Positions 11,221 through 21,601 of a stretch of DNA of 64,000 nt are shown piece by piece. The stretch comes from Azolla caroliniana (taxonomy: Eukaryota > Polypodiophyta), in contig JBHGNT010000014.1 in NCBI GenBank assembly GCA_043228905.1, positions 5,084,001-5,148,000 on the forward strand, given 5' to 3'. How positions within the stretch are numbered: position 1 is the stretch's first letter; every line of letters begins with the position of its first letter. Under the pieces are notes generated by a model. It made no database searches. It was not told the origin of the DNA and was given only the letters and a program-made list of their open reading frames with translations. The position numbers and the translations under genes were made by a program.

Positions 11221-11740
11221 GCTTCGGAGATGCTTGTGGGGGAGAACCGATATTGATACGGGTAGAACTAGAACCAGAACAGAAACTGAGAAAATAGGTA
11301 ATGACACCGGACAAGCAGTCGGAGAGAAGGAAACCAAAACAGGGGGAGACAAGAAGAAGAAGGGGCCCGAGTCGACTAAAGAAGTCCTCACATCTGATCA
11401 AGTTAGAACAAGTGGCGACAGTGGTAGAGTGAAGAAGGACAGAGCCGACCAGAAGAATAAGGCCAAGATCTAGACATGGTCTGATGTTGTAAAGGGCCTA
11501 AAGATTGAAGACGAATTGGAGACAGCCAATTCATACAAGAGTTGGAACGAATTGGACGCACCCGATTTGGAGGAGCCGAATTAACTAAAGGCCAAACGGA
11601 TGAGAAAGCACTAGAAGTTGACATTGACATGGAGGAACTCACGGGTTGAGGAGCGCGAGCAAGGTGGGCAGACGCTAGGAGGAGCTAGAGGGAAGGACCG
11701 GCAGTCACTGAGACCACGATCCGACCTCAAGTTGAGCTTG
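11221..11740 (+). pseudogene. Copia B1 C-terminal extension after RNase H
   Basis: Downstream of the usual pol end, coding potential continues as a lysine/arginine-rich segment (GRVKKDRADQKNKAKI) and a motif TWSDVVKGLKIEDELETANS, then an acidic WNELDAPDLEEPN. The same motif is found in B2 (TWFNVVKGL) and B4 (TWSNVIKGLKKDDELVTPNS). The conservation indicates a real extension of the polyprotein in this family. I do not recognise a domain. Confidence 0.6.
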
Positions 11741-12010
11741 AGGGGGGAGTGTTGAGCAAACAAGCGCAGTATCCGAAACGGAGAACTGGATGGGTATTCG
11801 GATCGATATCCGGAACCAAGAGCCGGATCGGGAGCAAGGTGGGCAGACGCTAGGAGGAGCTAGAGGGAAGGACCGGCAGTCACTGAGACCACGATCCGAC
11901 CTCAAGTTGAGCTTGAGGGGGGAGTGTTGAGCAAACAAGCGCAGTATCCGAAACGGAGAACTGGATGGGTATTCGGATCGATATCCGGAACCAAGAGCCG
12001 GATCGGATTG
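11661..12010. repeat. 175-bp tandem duplication across the copia B1 LTR edge
   Basis: The stretch 11661-11835 is repeated at 11836-12010 with an exact 175-base offset and almost no differences. Each copy contains the pol tail, the purine tract gcttgaggggggag and the first part of the LTR beginning TGTTGAGCAAAC (11750 and 11925). The element therefore has two LTR starts and two purine tracts in tandem. Confidence 0.9.
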
Positions 12011-12333
12011 TAACCGGTAGGCTGTTAGAGCCCTACGATCCTAGCCTAGTACGTAGGCATATTTTTAGGAGTCAGTGTCAGTCGTTCATATGAGCATTGA
12101 AATACATGTTAGTACTTTTGTGAGTCCTTTTAAGGACTTGTATAAAAGTGTTGACTGAAAACATTAAATATGTACAAAGTGTTATTTTGAAATTGTTTTT
12201 ATGTTGTTCTGCTCTCTCTATCTCTCCCGTGTACTCTATGTGTAATTTAACCTTTCCATTAAACCTAGTTCTGGTTTTCTGTTGTTATCCGGCTAAGTCG
12301 GTTTGTCTAAGCTTCCGCACATTAACCTTCACA
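11925..12333 (+). repeat. Copia B1 3' LTR
   Basis: It starts TGTTGAGC after the purine tract and ends CTTCCGCACATTAACC followed by TTCACA, comparable with the LTR ends of B2 (13224) and, in reverse orientation, copia-2. It carries the shared family text gtaggctgttagag, gtcagtcgttcat and a TATAAAAG-like promoter at about 12140. The start could equally be taken at 11750 because of the duplication. Confidence 0.75.
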
Positions 12334-12385
12334 CTAACTGACTTAGGGCAATTTCCCTTTATATTATTTACAAAGATAGCCTAAC

Positions 12386-12739
12386 TATTGAGAAGCAAGC
12401 TCAATAGGACCCGGATCGAAGAACCGGATCCGCGGGGAACCGGCAGGCCGTTAGAGGCCTAAGCTTCTAGCCAAGTATGCAGTTATATTCCTAGGAGTTA
12501 GTGTCAGCAGTTCAATTATGAGCATTGAAGTACTTGTCAGTACTTTTGGCCATCCTTTATGTACTTGTATAAATATGCTTACCGAGCACATTAGTATGTA
12601 CAGAGTGTTATTATTTTGAATCTGAGTTTTAGTCTTCTGCTCTTTCTGTCTTTCCTGGGTACTATGTTTTCTCTCCATTGTTTTTCTCTATTTTCTGTTG
12701 ATGTCCGGCTGAGCCGGTTGTGTCTGTTTCAGCTTCCAA
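12386..12739 (+). repeat. Related copia LTR without its element
   Basis: The sequence aligns by eye with the B1 and B2 LTRs (ggccgttagaggcc, ttagtgtcagcagttcaa, cttgtataaatatgc, ccggctgagccgg). It starts TATTGAGAAGC, probably a mutated TGTTGAG. Immediately after it, at 12741-12753, is TGGTATTAGAGCG, a primer-binding site for initiator tRNA-Met. No gag follows; the sequence soon changes to an inverted fragment. Confidence 0.7.
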
Positions 12740-12740
12740 A

Positions 12741-12753
12741 TGGTATTAGAGCG
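12741..12753 (+). other. Primer-binding site after the stray LTR
   Basis: TGGTATTAGAGCG differs by one base from the copia consensus TGGTATCAGAGC, which is complementary to the initiator tRNA-Met 3' end. It confirms that the preceding sequence is an LTR end. Confidence 0.7.
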
Positions 12754-12756
12754 AGG

Positions 12757-12899
12757 TTTCGATCCTCGGAGACATGTTCGATGGGATGTGAGGTGTCATC
12801 ACTGGTTTCGACTACCCCCCTGTTGTTTAGGTTTCTCCAAATATAAGAGCCACTCTTTCGTGGTTCTTCATGTGGTTTGACGCTCCAGAATTGATATAT
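12757..12899 (-). pseudogene. Inverted copia protease fragment
   Basis: The minus strand reads YINSGASNHMKNHERV and then DDTSHPIEH in another frame, matching the B-family protease (YVDSGASNHMTSHKEW, GDDTPHPI in copia-2). The catalytic aspartate is replaced by asparagine. The piece lies in inverse orientation between two plus-strand LTRs, so it marks a rearrangement. Confidence 0.65.
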
Positions 12900-13224
12900 T
12901 GTTAAGCGGACAAATTCAACATGATCCGGATCGGCTGAATAAGCCATGAGTCGGATCGGTGTCTGGATTTGAGTGTAATCGGTAGGCTATTAGAGGCCTA
13001 TGATCCTAGCCTAGTACGTAGGCATATTTTTAGGAGTTAGTGTCAGTCGCTTGGTACGAGCATTGAAGTACATGTAAGTACTTCTGTCAGTCCTTTTATT
13101 GTATGTACAATGTGTTTATAATTTTCGAAAGAGAGTTTACGTTCTACTCTCTCTGTATCTCCCGTGTATTGTGTATTCTCAAGCTGAGCCGGTTTATCTA
13201 TGCTTCCGCACATTAGCTTTCACA
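12900..13224 (+). repeat. Copia B2 5' LTR
   Basis: It begins TGTTAAGCGG, a variant of TGTTGAGC, and ends GCTTTCACA just before TGGTATCAAAGTG (primer-binding site, 13225). The first 90 bases match the 3' LTR start at 14929. It contains the family text ggtaggctattagagg and a CT-rich region. Confidence 0.75.
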
Positions 13225-13323
13225 TGGTATCAAAGTGTGAGGGTTGAAAATCCTTTGCTGCCAACAGAAAGCACTACATAGACGAAAACCTGACTTCCGG
13301 TAAAGAATAGATAGAAGAAGGAA

Positions 13324-13902
13324 ATGGACATAGGAATGGCTTGCTCGCTTCCGTCAGAGAAGCTCGACAGAAGCAACAATGCATCTTGGTTCTACAAGAT
13401 GCACCAGTACCCTTTGGGGCACGGTTACTGGAATTATGTCGAAGGAGGAAACAAAGTAGTGCCGGAGCCAGCACACAAGGACTTCCGGGCATGGGAGCAA
13501 GGAGCGAGCATATTGTTGTACTGGCTCGTGTCCTGTGTGCAAGGTCAAATGCTCAGCTATATCAAGGATGCAAAAGCGCTGAAAGAAGCTTGGGAAAATC
13601 TAAAGAAGATTTTCTCCGCAATCACCACGACTGGGAAGTTGTAGCCCCGACAAGAGCTCAACAACATCTAACAATGGGATATGTCGGTTATCGACTATAC
13701 CACCAAAATAAAGGAGCTCAACGATGCCCTAGGGTCCATCAATGTGACGGTGGATGAGGAAGAGACGGTCCAGATCTACCTCGGTGGTTTAGCGCAAAGG
13801 TACGAACCTATGCAGATGGTAATTTGCACTCAAGAGAAGCCACTACCCTTCTTCGACTTGCAATTGATGCTGATAGTCGAAGAAAACCATGTGAATGGAT
13901 AG
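13324..13902 (+). pseudogene. Copia B2 gag
   Basis: It starts MDIGMACSLPSEKLDR and reads openly for 106 codons through KMHQYPLGHGYWNYVEGG and KEAWENLKKIF. Two stops (about 13642 and 13668) follow, and then the same frame resumes with VIDYTTKIKELNDAL to LLVEENH-like LIVEENHVNG. Length and content match the gag of copia-2. It lacks a zinc knuckle downstream, because the sequence is deleted there. Confidence 0.75.
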
Positions 13903-13989
13903 AGGACCACTCAATCAGATAGTCAGATGTTGTACACGGAGGTGGATCAGCGAGTGGTAGAAGAAGCGCGCCGATTCAGATAAATCCGG

Positions 13990-14490
13990 ATGGGCAAGGC
14001 CAGACAAGGGAATCGACAGAGCTCGCACTACGCCGAAGGATCAAAAGGATTTGGAACCAGAAAGAAAGGAAAAGGGACAACCTTCTTGATGAAGCACAAG
14101 GTAGACTTGAGTCAAAATAGGTTGTATTGGAACTGCCGAAATTCAATGGCTGGAAGGCCCAAATTTTTTGAAGCCTACCAGCTATGGAAGCAACACCAAC
14201 TTCCATTCCCCAACGAGTAGCGACAGTGGCAGAGTCAAGAAGGACAAGGACGACCGGAACAAGAATGCCTAGACCCGGACATGGTTTAATGTGGTAAAGG
14301 GCCTGGAAGATGAGGACGAATTGGAGACAACCAATTCAGACCAGAGCTGGAACGAATCAAATGCATCTGATTCAAAAGAGTTGTTTGATTTGGAGGAGCC
14401 GAATCAACTGAAGGCCAAATGGATGAGAAGGTAGTGGAAATCGACATCGACATGGAGCAACTGACGGGTCCAGAAGTGCCGAAGTCATAG
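13990..14490 (+). pseudogene. Copia B2 residual pol and C-terminal extension
   Basis: After gag the sequence keeps only a linker and a short integrase piece (AGRPKFFEAYQLWKQHQLPF, 14150-14220), then jumps to the extension (GRVKKDKDD, TWFNVVKGL, ETTNSDQSWNES). The deletion removes integrase core, RT and RNase H, so the element could move only with help from a complete relative. Confidence 0.65.
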
Positions 14491-14492
14491 CA

Positions 14493-14748
14493 GGGTGAAA
14501 TCATGTGAATGGAAACACTATTATAGCTAACATGTAGCTAAAATGGAAAATTGTAAAGATACATATCATTTATTATGGGGATGGAAATATTACCATTTAT
14601 GGTCCACATTTTAACTAGTCTTTATTTGAGACCACATTCAAATAATCCCTAAAATTGCCAAAATATGTAAATTACATGCATATTTTTGCATAGCTAATTC
14701 ATTATGTCAAGGACACAACTAATTGTTCTCATTCCCATGCTTTCACCC
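14493..14748. mobile_element. MITE-like element in copia B2
   Basis: A 256-bp AT-rich, non-coding segment interrupts the copia B2 tail. Its ends form imperfect terminal inverted repeats: GGGTGAAATCATGTGAATG on the left and, reversed, GGGTGAAAGCATGGGAATG on the right, with similarity fading after about 30 bases. Flanks agca and aaca may be a decayed short target duplication. The transposon superfamily cannot be decided by eye. Confidence 0.65.
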
Positions 14749-14989
14749 AACAGTGAAGGAGTTGTGATAGGCCTTATGAGTAGACAAGACAATCGAGAAG
14801 ATTGAGGTGCGTGGAACCAGACAGGTTGAGGAGCACAAGCAAGGCTGGAAGACGTCAGGAGGAGCCAGAGGGAAGGACCAGCAGACACTAACACCACGAT
14901 CCGACCTCAAGTTGAGCTTCAGGGGGAGTGTTGAGCATAGAAGCTAAACATGATCCGGATCGGCTGAATAAGCCAAGAGCCAGATCGGT

Positions 14990-15107
14990 GTCCTTTCTGG
15001 CGACAATACCAGCATTCCCCATTTCAGCCTTCCCTTGCCGATTTCCAGCACTGCCATGCCTCGCCCTACTTGTGGAGGGTCCAAAACTGTTGTTGGCATG
15101 TCGATTA
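14990..15107 (-). pseudogene. Copia B3 gag fragment, left of copia A2
   Basis: The minus strand reads a gag tail with EIGKGR and MPTTVLDPP, corresponding to GKGRPS and MPTATPDPP in copia-2. It joins in sense with the gag at 19299-20090 if copia A2 is removed. The left end abuts the truncated B2 3' LTR. Confidence 0.6.
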
Positions 15108-15635
15108 TGTACAAAATAGTACTCGGCCTCTACCAAGTCTCAATCTCTCAATAAAAAAATAGAATAGAAATAAAGATTAATGCACTTCCACAAAATGAGA
15201 CAACACAGTATATTTACATGGAAAACCTCAAGAGGCAAAACCACAAGAGTTCGCAGACTCCGAACAGGTCGATTATAGGGTAGAGGTACTACAAAGTGAG
15301 ACTCAGAGGCAACAACCTCGAGCTCTGTCTTCGCTAGTCAACAGTTACAACAGAAAAGCTTTATGTATCTCTCTCTCTCTCTCTCTCTCTCTTTACCTCT
15401 CTCTCTATACAATGATAATGATACCAACAACTAGAATAACAAATTAACACACCAACAGTATTGCCCTAGTTATATTTATAGTTATATAACGTTATTTACA
15501 AATGTGACCTCAACAGTCACATTGGAACATATACATATACTAATATGTCTGGCCGGATACCAAACCGGATCCATTTGGTCTGATTCCTTCCTTCGGCTCG
15601 TCCGGTTCTCCTCTAGAGGGACCGAATTCCCAACA
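15108..15635 (-). repeat. Copia A2 3' LTR (left copy)
   Basis: The plus strand runs from TGTACAAAATAGTACTCGG to ACCGAATTCCCAACA, so in element sense the LTR starts TGTTGGGAATTCGG. It carries a CT microsatellite at about 15370-15392 and an AATAAA-like stretch. It matches the right copy with many substitutions, so the insertion is old. Confidence 0.8.
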
Positions 15636-17280
15636 AACTCCCCCTTCACTCTAGCATGGGATGTATTGTCAATCTGATCCGTTTCTGGCACACATCCAGC
15701 TTCTTAGTTGACAACACCTTGGTCAACATATCTGACCCGTTTTCCTCTGTATGGATCTTCATCAGCAAAAATTATTTATCTTCTACCTTCTCTGGAGCTA
15801 GTGATATCTTCTCTGGATGTGCTTGGTCCGGGACTGGTAGGCCTTATTCTTTGCAAGGTGGATGGCACTTTGACTGTTATAGTAGAGTCGATATTCCTCC
15901 TGTCGAATCCCTAACTCTCCAATGAAGTCCTTCATCTAGATTACTTGTCGGCTTCTATAACCGCCATGTATTCCGCTTCCGTTGTAGACAATCCCACCGA
16001 TTTCTGCAGTCTTGACTGCCATGATACCGTTCCCCCTACATAGGTCATCATGTATCCGGATGTGATACGGTTGGTATCTACATCAGCTGACATGTTCCCT
16101 TCCAATAGGGGTTTACCCGAGCCAAACCAGAGGCACATGCTTGAGGTGTCTTTCAAGTACTGGACTATCCACTTGACGACGGCCTAGTCTTCTCTTCCCG
16201 GATTGCTCATGAACCGGTTGACCACTCTGACTGCGTATCCAATATCCGTTCGTGTACACAACATTGCGTACATCAAGCTTCCAACTATAGGGGCATATGA
16301 TACCTTTTTTATCTCCGCTTTCTCTGCCTTTGTCTTCAGACTTTGTTTTTCCAGACAGTTTGCAATTTGTCGGGAGTGTCGACCTGACCGGCTTGGCATC
16401 CGACATGTTGAACCTTTGAAGCACCTTTGTCACATACTTCTCTTGTGACAACCACAACAGCTTCTTAGTCCAGTCCTGGACTATGTGCATTCCCAATATT
16501 TGTCTTGCCAGACCCAGATCTTTCATTGAGAAGGTCCAGTTCAAAGCCTTCTTTAGATTCCCGATTTTGATTTGGTCCGGTCCGACGATTAGCATGTCAT
16601 CCACATACAACAGAAGTATCAGGAAGTTTCCTTCGTCGAATTTCTTCACGAACACGTAGTGGTCGGCCTGCTTCTTGTGATATCCTTGGTCGGTCATGAA
16701 GAAGTCGAACTTCCGGTACCATTACCGAGGAGCTTGCCATAGTCCGTATAAGCTCTTCTTCAACTGGCATACTAGGTTCTCCTTCCTTTTTGTTGACGAA
16801 TCCCTCCGGCTACTGCATGTACATCCCTTCTTCGAGGTCGCCATGTAGGAACGTCGTCTTGACGTCTAGTTGCACTACCTCGGGGTCCATGCTTTGCACT
16901 ACCTCAAGGTGCATGCTTGCCACTATGCTCAACATTGTCCTAATGGATGTCATCTTGACTACTAGGGACAAGATCTCATCGAAATCCACTCCTTTCTTAT
17001 GTTGGAAGCCCTTCACCACAATGTGGGCTCTGTACCTCGGTGAATTTCCGGCGTCTCCCGGTTTCCGCTTCTACACCCACTTGTTTTGGAGTGCTCTCTT
17101 TCTGTTCGAAAGCTCCGTCAATTCATATGTGTGTTTCTCATGCAAGGAGTCCATCTCATCATGCATGTCACTTACCCACTTGTGGTTGTGGGTGTCTTTA
17201 TTTGCTTTTTCGAAGCTTTGCAGCTCCCCCTCGTCGGTCAATAAAACATACATCTGGAAATCTCCGAGGGGTCCTCTCTG
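15636..17280 (-). pseudogene. Copia A2 RT and RNase H
   Basis: Minus-strand pieces show VVKMTSIRTMLSIVASMHLE, LDVKTTFLHGDLEEGMYMQ, the catalytic LLLYVDDMLIVG (about 16617-16588), ARQILGMHI, TRTDIGYAVRVVNRFMSN and the RNase H segments SGYMMTYVGGTVSWQSRLQ and LSTTEAEYMAV. Frameshifts separate them, and a 21-bp duplication near 16890 repeats part of the RT. There is no single open frame. Confidence 0.75.
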
Positions 17281-17875
17281 TTAGAGGGTATCTAGGTCCT
17301 TGGTTTTTGACAACCGGCTCCTCTGTCTATTCTTCACCCGAATCTGATTCGGGGTCTTGTCTGGTTCTGGTGTCCGATTCTTCTTCTTCGGTCGATTTGG
17401 TTCTTTGTCCCAATCCGGCCAGTTCATCATGGTCTTCCGTTGACATCCAACATCCGACCGGATGTGTCCTAGCATCTTCCAACCAATTTTTGTCGGTCGA
17501 CCCGAAGTCCACTATCTTCTTCTCCGACTCCCAATTGACAATGGTCATGTCGTCCATGAAGACTATGTCTCGACTTCAGAAAACCTTCTTGTCGTCCAAG
17601 TCCCACACTCAATACCCGAACTCATCATCGTCATATTCAAGGAACGGTGAATTCGGGGTCTTCGGCATGGTGAATTCGAGCCAGATTCCCTTTGACCGAC
17701 AATACTCCTCGAACTGTCCCCGGTATTCGCCTCCATAGTGTGCCCCAACCACCTTCATCTTCCGGTTGGTTTCCCTTTCCACGATCATGTGGAATTCCTT
17801 GAAGACGGATGATACCTGGTTCTTCGTCTTCAATGGTGAGACTCGGAGTTGACCACCCATGTTGTCTCGTCACTC
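17281..17875 (-). pseudogene. Copia A2 integrase remnants
   Basis: 17860-17609 carries integrase core pieces (GGEYRGQFEEYCRSKGIWLE, then FTMPKTPN), which jump directly to EYDDDEFGY and the post-integrase acidic linker (17557-17281). The part containing the catalytic glutamate and downstream core is deleted. Confidence 0.7.
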
Positions 17876-18750
17876 AAAAAGTGCAACTCATTTTCCTTGG
17901 TGATGAGAAGCAATTCTTCTTCACTTGTCGCAATTACTGATGTTACTTTCAGATCAGAACTCCTCCGGTTCAGACCCTTCTTTGAGTCGGGATTGTCGGT
18001 TCCTTTTTCCTTCCAAAAGTGTCAGCAATTCTTTTGGAAGTGTCTCAGCTTCCCACAGTAGAAGCACCTAGGCCACCCTCTTGACTTGGAGCTCGTCCCT
18101 GATTGTCTGATTCCGGCCTCTTCCTCGGTTATTGTCTTCATCCGTAACCAAAGCCTTCGGATTGTTTCCAGATTCCCGGTCCTTCTGGCGAGCTTCTTCA
18201 TCTACCAAGCTCCATTTTACCCTTGCTAGGGATAGTGTTTCCCTTCCGGCTTGGCGTTGCCCAAAGTTACAACTAGCGTCTCCCAACTATCTAGGAGGGA
18301 ACCGAGCAGCAACAGCACGAGTACCTCGTCAGTTAGAGGTACTTCCAACGAGGTATTTTGGTTTATAAGCCCTTGGAAGGCATTCATGTGCTCTGTTATA
18401 CTTGCGTCATCTTGGTGTCAGAGTCTCATTAACTTCTAGAATACTGAGACCTGATCCACAACATTTTTACTCTCCAATATGGTATTGATTTTCACCTAGA
18501 GCACATGAGCCTTACTTTCTTCATTGAAGTTGTTGTACAGACTCATCTCGATGAAGCATCTTATGTATGTCGTCGTCTTCATATGCATCACCTCCCAGGT
18601 CACGACATCAATATTGTCTAGTCTTTTGTCTCCAAACTGTACCAGCAGCTAGAGATCTTTAACCACCAACATGTCTCTCATCTTCGACTTCCACAGTGGG
18701 TAGTTGGAGCCGGTGAGCTTGAACATGCCGCCGAAAGAATCTTCCATTTT
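17876..18750 (-). pseudogene. Copia A2 gag and zinc knuckle region
   Basis: Starting near 18748 the minus strand encodes MEDSFGGMFKLTGSNY, then WKSKMRDMLVVKDL and SLYNNFNEESKAH, closely similar to the gag of A3 and unlike that of A1. Towards 18060 it reaches a zinc-knuckle region. It has numerous stops. The protease is largely missing. Confidence 0.7.
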
Positions 18751-18781
18751 CTTTCCTTTGTTGTTTGTTCTGATACCAATT

Positions 18782-19298
18782 TGTACGAAATAGCGCTCGG
18801 CCTCTACCGAGTCTCAATCACTCAATAAAAAAAATAAAGATTAATGCACTTCCACATAATTAAATGACACAATATGTTTACGTGGAAAACCACCAGAGTT
18901 CACAAACTCCGAACAGGATGAGGCAACGACCTTAAGCTCTATCTTCGCTAGCTGGCGGTTACAACAGAAAAAAATTTGTATCTCTCTCTCTCTCTCTTCG
19001 TCTCCCTCCCTCTCTCTTTATACAATGATAATGATACCAACAACTAGAATAACAACTCAACACACTAACAGTATTGCCCTAGTTATATTTATACTCATAT
19101 AACTTTAGGGTTATTTACAAATGTGACCTCAACAGTCACATTGGAACATATACATATACTAATATGCTTAGCCAGATACCAAACCGAATCCATCTGATCC
19201 AGTTTCCGGATATCTTCCGGATCCATCCAGTCCGATTCTTTCCTTCAGCTCGTTTGTTTCTCTTCCGGATTCCATTTGGAGGAACCGAATTCCCAACT
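18782..19298 (-). repeat. Copia A2 5' LTR (right copy)
   Basis: The plus strand runs from TGTACGAAATAGCGCTCGG to ACCGAATTCCCAACT; the last base is mutated from the expected A. Left of it, at about 18769-18780, is the reversed primer-binding site (TTCTGATACCA on plus). It has the CT microsatellite (18981-18998) shared with the left copy. Confidence 0.8.
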
Positions 19299-20090
19299 GA
19301 TTTTCTGCTCTTGTTAGCTGCCACCATTGTGTGCCAATCCACCTTGTCCTCCACGACCACATGGACGATCCACCTCCATGTACAACATCTGGATGTCTGA
19401 TTGTGTGCTCCTTGACACACCGGCGTGGTTCTCTTCGACCATAAGCATTTGACTACAGGTCGAAAAACGATGGTGGCTTCTCCCTTGTGCAGATACCCGT
19501 CCGGATCGGCCCGTACCTTTGAGCTAGACCACCGAGGCAAATCTGTACCATTCCGTCCTCGTCCTCCATCACATTGATGGACCCCAAGGCATCACAGATT
19601 TCCTTGATTTTGGAGGTTTAGTCTGTCACTGTCATATCCCTCTATCGGATATTGTTGAGCTCTTGACGGAGCTGCAATTTCCGGGTTGTGGTACTTGTGG
19701 CGAAAATCTTCTTCAGATTTTCCTAGGCCTCCTTCAGCATCTTCACACCCCGAATGTAGCCCAACACCTTGTCGTGCACACAGGATGCAAGGCAGTAAAA
19801 AACTCTACTTGCTCCTTGCTCCCATATCGAAAAATCCTTGTGTGCCAGTTCTAGTGCTACTTCATTTTCTCCGTGGATTTAACTCTAGTAACCCTGCCTA
19901 AGTAGGTAGTGGTGCATCTTGTACTCCCAAGATGCGTCGTTGTGTCTGTCCAACTTCTCTGTCGGAAGAGAACCACCCATTCCTCTATCCATTTTCTTCT
20001 TCTCTGTTCTTTTCCGAATATTCGGGTTTTTCTGTGTTGAACGCTTGCCGGTAGCAGAGGATTCTCAAGCCTCACGCTCTAACATGGGAC
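19299..20090 (-). pseudogene. Copia B3 gag, right of copia A2
   Basis: The minus strand starts at ATG 19992 (MDRGMGGSLPTEKLDR) and continues through a B-family gag with several stops, ending in a Gly/Arg-rich segment where copia A2 is inserted (19298). Upstream, ctctaacatg at 20079 resembles a degraded reversed primer-binding site. No LTR could be delimited to the right. Confidence 0.7.
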
Positions 20091-20499
20091 AAATGTGGAG
20101 GCTCACACTTCACACATTATACTACACATGTTGCACCCATAGAATGAACCATACGTATCATACGTGCATTCGCATTTGAGAATTATTCAATCAAACGTGT
20201 ATGGTAAATCATCTCAAAGTTGGATTGGATTGACTAGGGTCTATATTATAAATTGATTCACTCTCAATCCTAATAAGTGGACACTAATCCATTGTGAACC
20301 ACCAACATAAGTATGGTTGCAATATTTGCATTGTATCACATGCATACTTTTGGGATGCGAATCAAGACATCTCTATCATCCTCAGTTTAGAACTTTACAA
20401 AAGAATGAGTATGAACTATAGAGATTGAATCAAAATATGTCATTATAAATTATAATCAAACGTTCAAAAACTCATAAAACGTATATTTGAGAATTTGAA
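20091..20499. other. AT-rich stretch without recognised feature
   Basis: Non-coding, AT-rich, between the copia B3 leader and the SINE-like cluster. It may contain a decayed LTR of B3, but I cannot align its ends with a known B-family LTR. Confidence 0.4.
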
Positions 20500-20990
20500 G
20501 AAAACATGACATAGGCAGTATTAGCATAACAACTTACCACTAGGGTGACCTAATTTCTAATAACAAAGAAAGAAAGAAAGAAAGAAAAAGGAACATGACA
20601 CTAACATAAAATTTTGCCATGACATAGGCAGTAGTAGCATAACAACTTACCACTCAGGTGAGCTAATTTCTAATAACAAAGAAAGAAAGAAAAAGAAGAA
20701 AAAGGAACATGACACTAATAAGAGGATATGAGAAAGTTGGGAATTGAACCCAAGACACGAGTAATAGTAACACAACAACTTACCACTAGGTTGTGCTTAG
20801 TTGTAACTTATAATAATAATAAATAAAAGAAAAAAATTATTATAACACTAACATAAAATTTTGCTATGACATGGTACTAATGAGAGAGACAAATGAGAAA
20901 ATTGGGAATTGAACCCAAGACATAGACAAGAATAGCGTGACTCCTTACCACTAGGGTGAGCTAAATTGTAATGATAATAAATGAAAAAGA
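20500..20990 (-). repeat. Cluster of tRNA-derived SINE-like units
   Basis: Three to four related units of roughly 120-170 bp follow each other. The two best (20739-20800 and 20904-20963) show, on the minus strand, an internal pol III promoter: A-box-like TAGCTCACCCTAGTGG and B-box GGGTTCAATTCCC. Each is separated by A-rich stretches (aaagaaagaaag) and shares gaacatgacactaacataaa. They are not tRNA genes, since no cloverleaf or anticodon arm can be drawn. Confidence 0.65.
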
Positions 20991-21009
20991 AAAAGAAAAA
21001 TAAAGGAGC

Positions 21010-21560
21010 ATGTATTTTTCCCATTTCAAACGTGTTCGTTTCCAAACGTTGGAATGCTTGCACGAACACGAATATTATGTTCTATGGTTGCACCTAACTA
21101 CAAAACCATATTCTTTGCAGAATGGGGAAATCGTACACATCGATACATATTAGAGCCCATATCGTTATCTATCATTTGAACCATTGCTTGCATGCGACTT
21201 AGCTCACATGCATTGCGATGTGAGATAGGGTTTTGGGGCACAAGTGATGAGAGTGGTCGGCTATGTACACTTTGCCCTAAACAAGTTCGCGAGTCTGAGT
21301 ATCACACTTTGATACAATGCTCTACCTTTGTTAATATTCGACCATGCTTTCCACATCTCTTCGATGGAGCCCAATCCTTGCATGAATTCCTCTCACAACC
21401 ACAATGTGCACTCTCGATTGCAACATTCATTGATAAAGTTCTTGAACATCGAGAGTCACTACTCACTTTCACAAATATCACGTGAAATGTAATATTTTTG
21501 GTCTCATAGGTCATATTTGACCTCCGAAGATGATAATATAATTTATCTATCAATCAATCA

Positions 21561-21597
<37 letters not shown>
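21010..21597 (+). mobile_element. LINE 3' fragment with ATCT tail (LINE-E)
   Basis: The plus-strand reading frame 21192-21485 ends a LINE protein: RLSSHALRCEIGFWG, then a CCHC-type motif CTLCPKQVRESEYH with the last cysteine five residues on. About 75 bases of 3' sequence and a microsatellite (ATCT)n at 21561-21597 follow, the usual LINE tail. It is 5' truncated. The C-terminal motif is the same type as in LINE-A, so the two belong to related LINEs. Confidence 0.7.
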
Positions 21598-21601
21598 ATA
21601 C

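Larger units (their letters stand above)
7379..12333 (+). mobile_element. Copia B1: decayed Ty1/copia retrotransposon
   Basis: The plus strand shows gag, protease, integrase, RT and a truncated RNase H in copia order, followed by a C-terminal extension, a purine tract and an LTR. The upstream LTR and leader are missing; the copy starts at the gag ATG right against the Penelope-like fragment. The many stops and shifts make it inactive. It belongs to the same family as copia-2, B2, B3 and B4. Confidence 0.85.
12900..14989 (+). mobile_element. Copia B2: internally deleted Ty1/copia element
   Basis: 5' LTR 12900-13224, primer-binding site at 13225, gag 13324-13902, a short integrase scrap, then the C-terminal extension, a MITE insertion, a purine tract and the start of the 3' LTR at 14929. 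RT and RNase H are absent. The 3' LTR matches the 5' LTR start (acatgatccggatcggctga) but is cut off near 14989, where it meets copia B3. Confidence 0.8.
15108..19298 (-). mobile_element. Copia A2: decayed Ty1/copia element inserted in copia B3
   Basis: LTRs at 15108-15635 and 18782-19298 flank a minus-strand gag-pol with deletions. Target duplication is gatta (15103-15107) versus gattt (19299-19303), one mismatch. The outer flanks are both minus-strand copia B3 gag, which supports one insertion. Family A resembles A1, A3 and A4 in pol. Confidence 0.8.
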
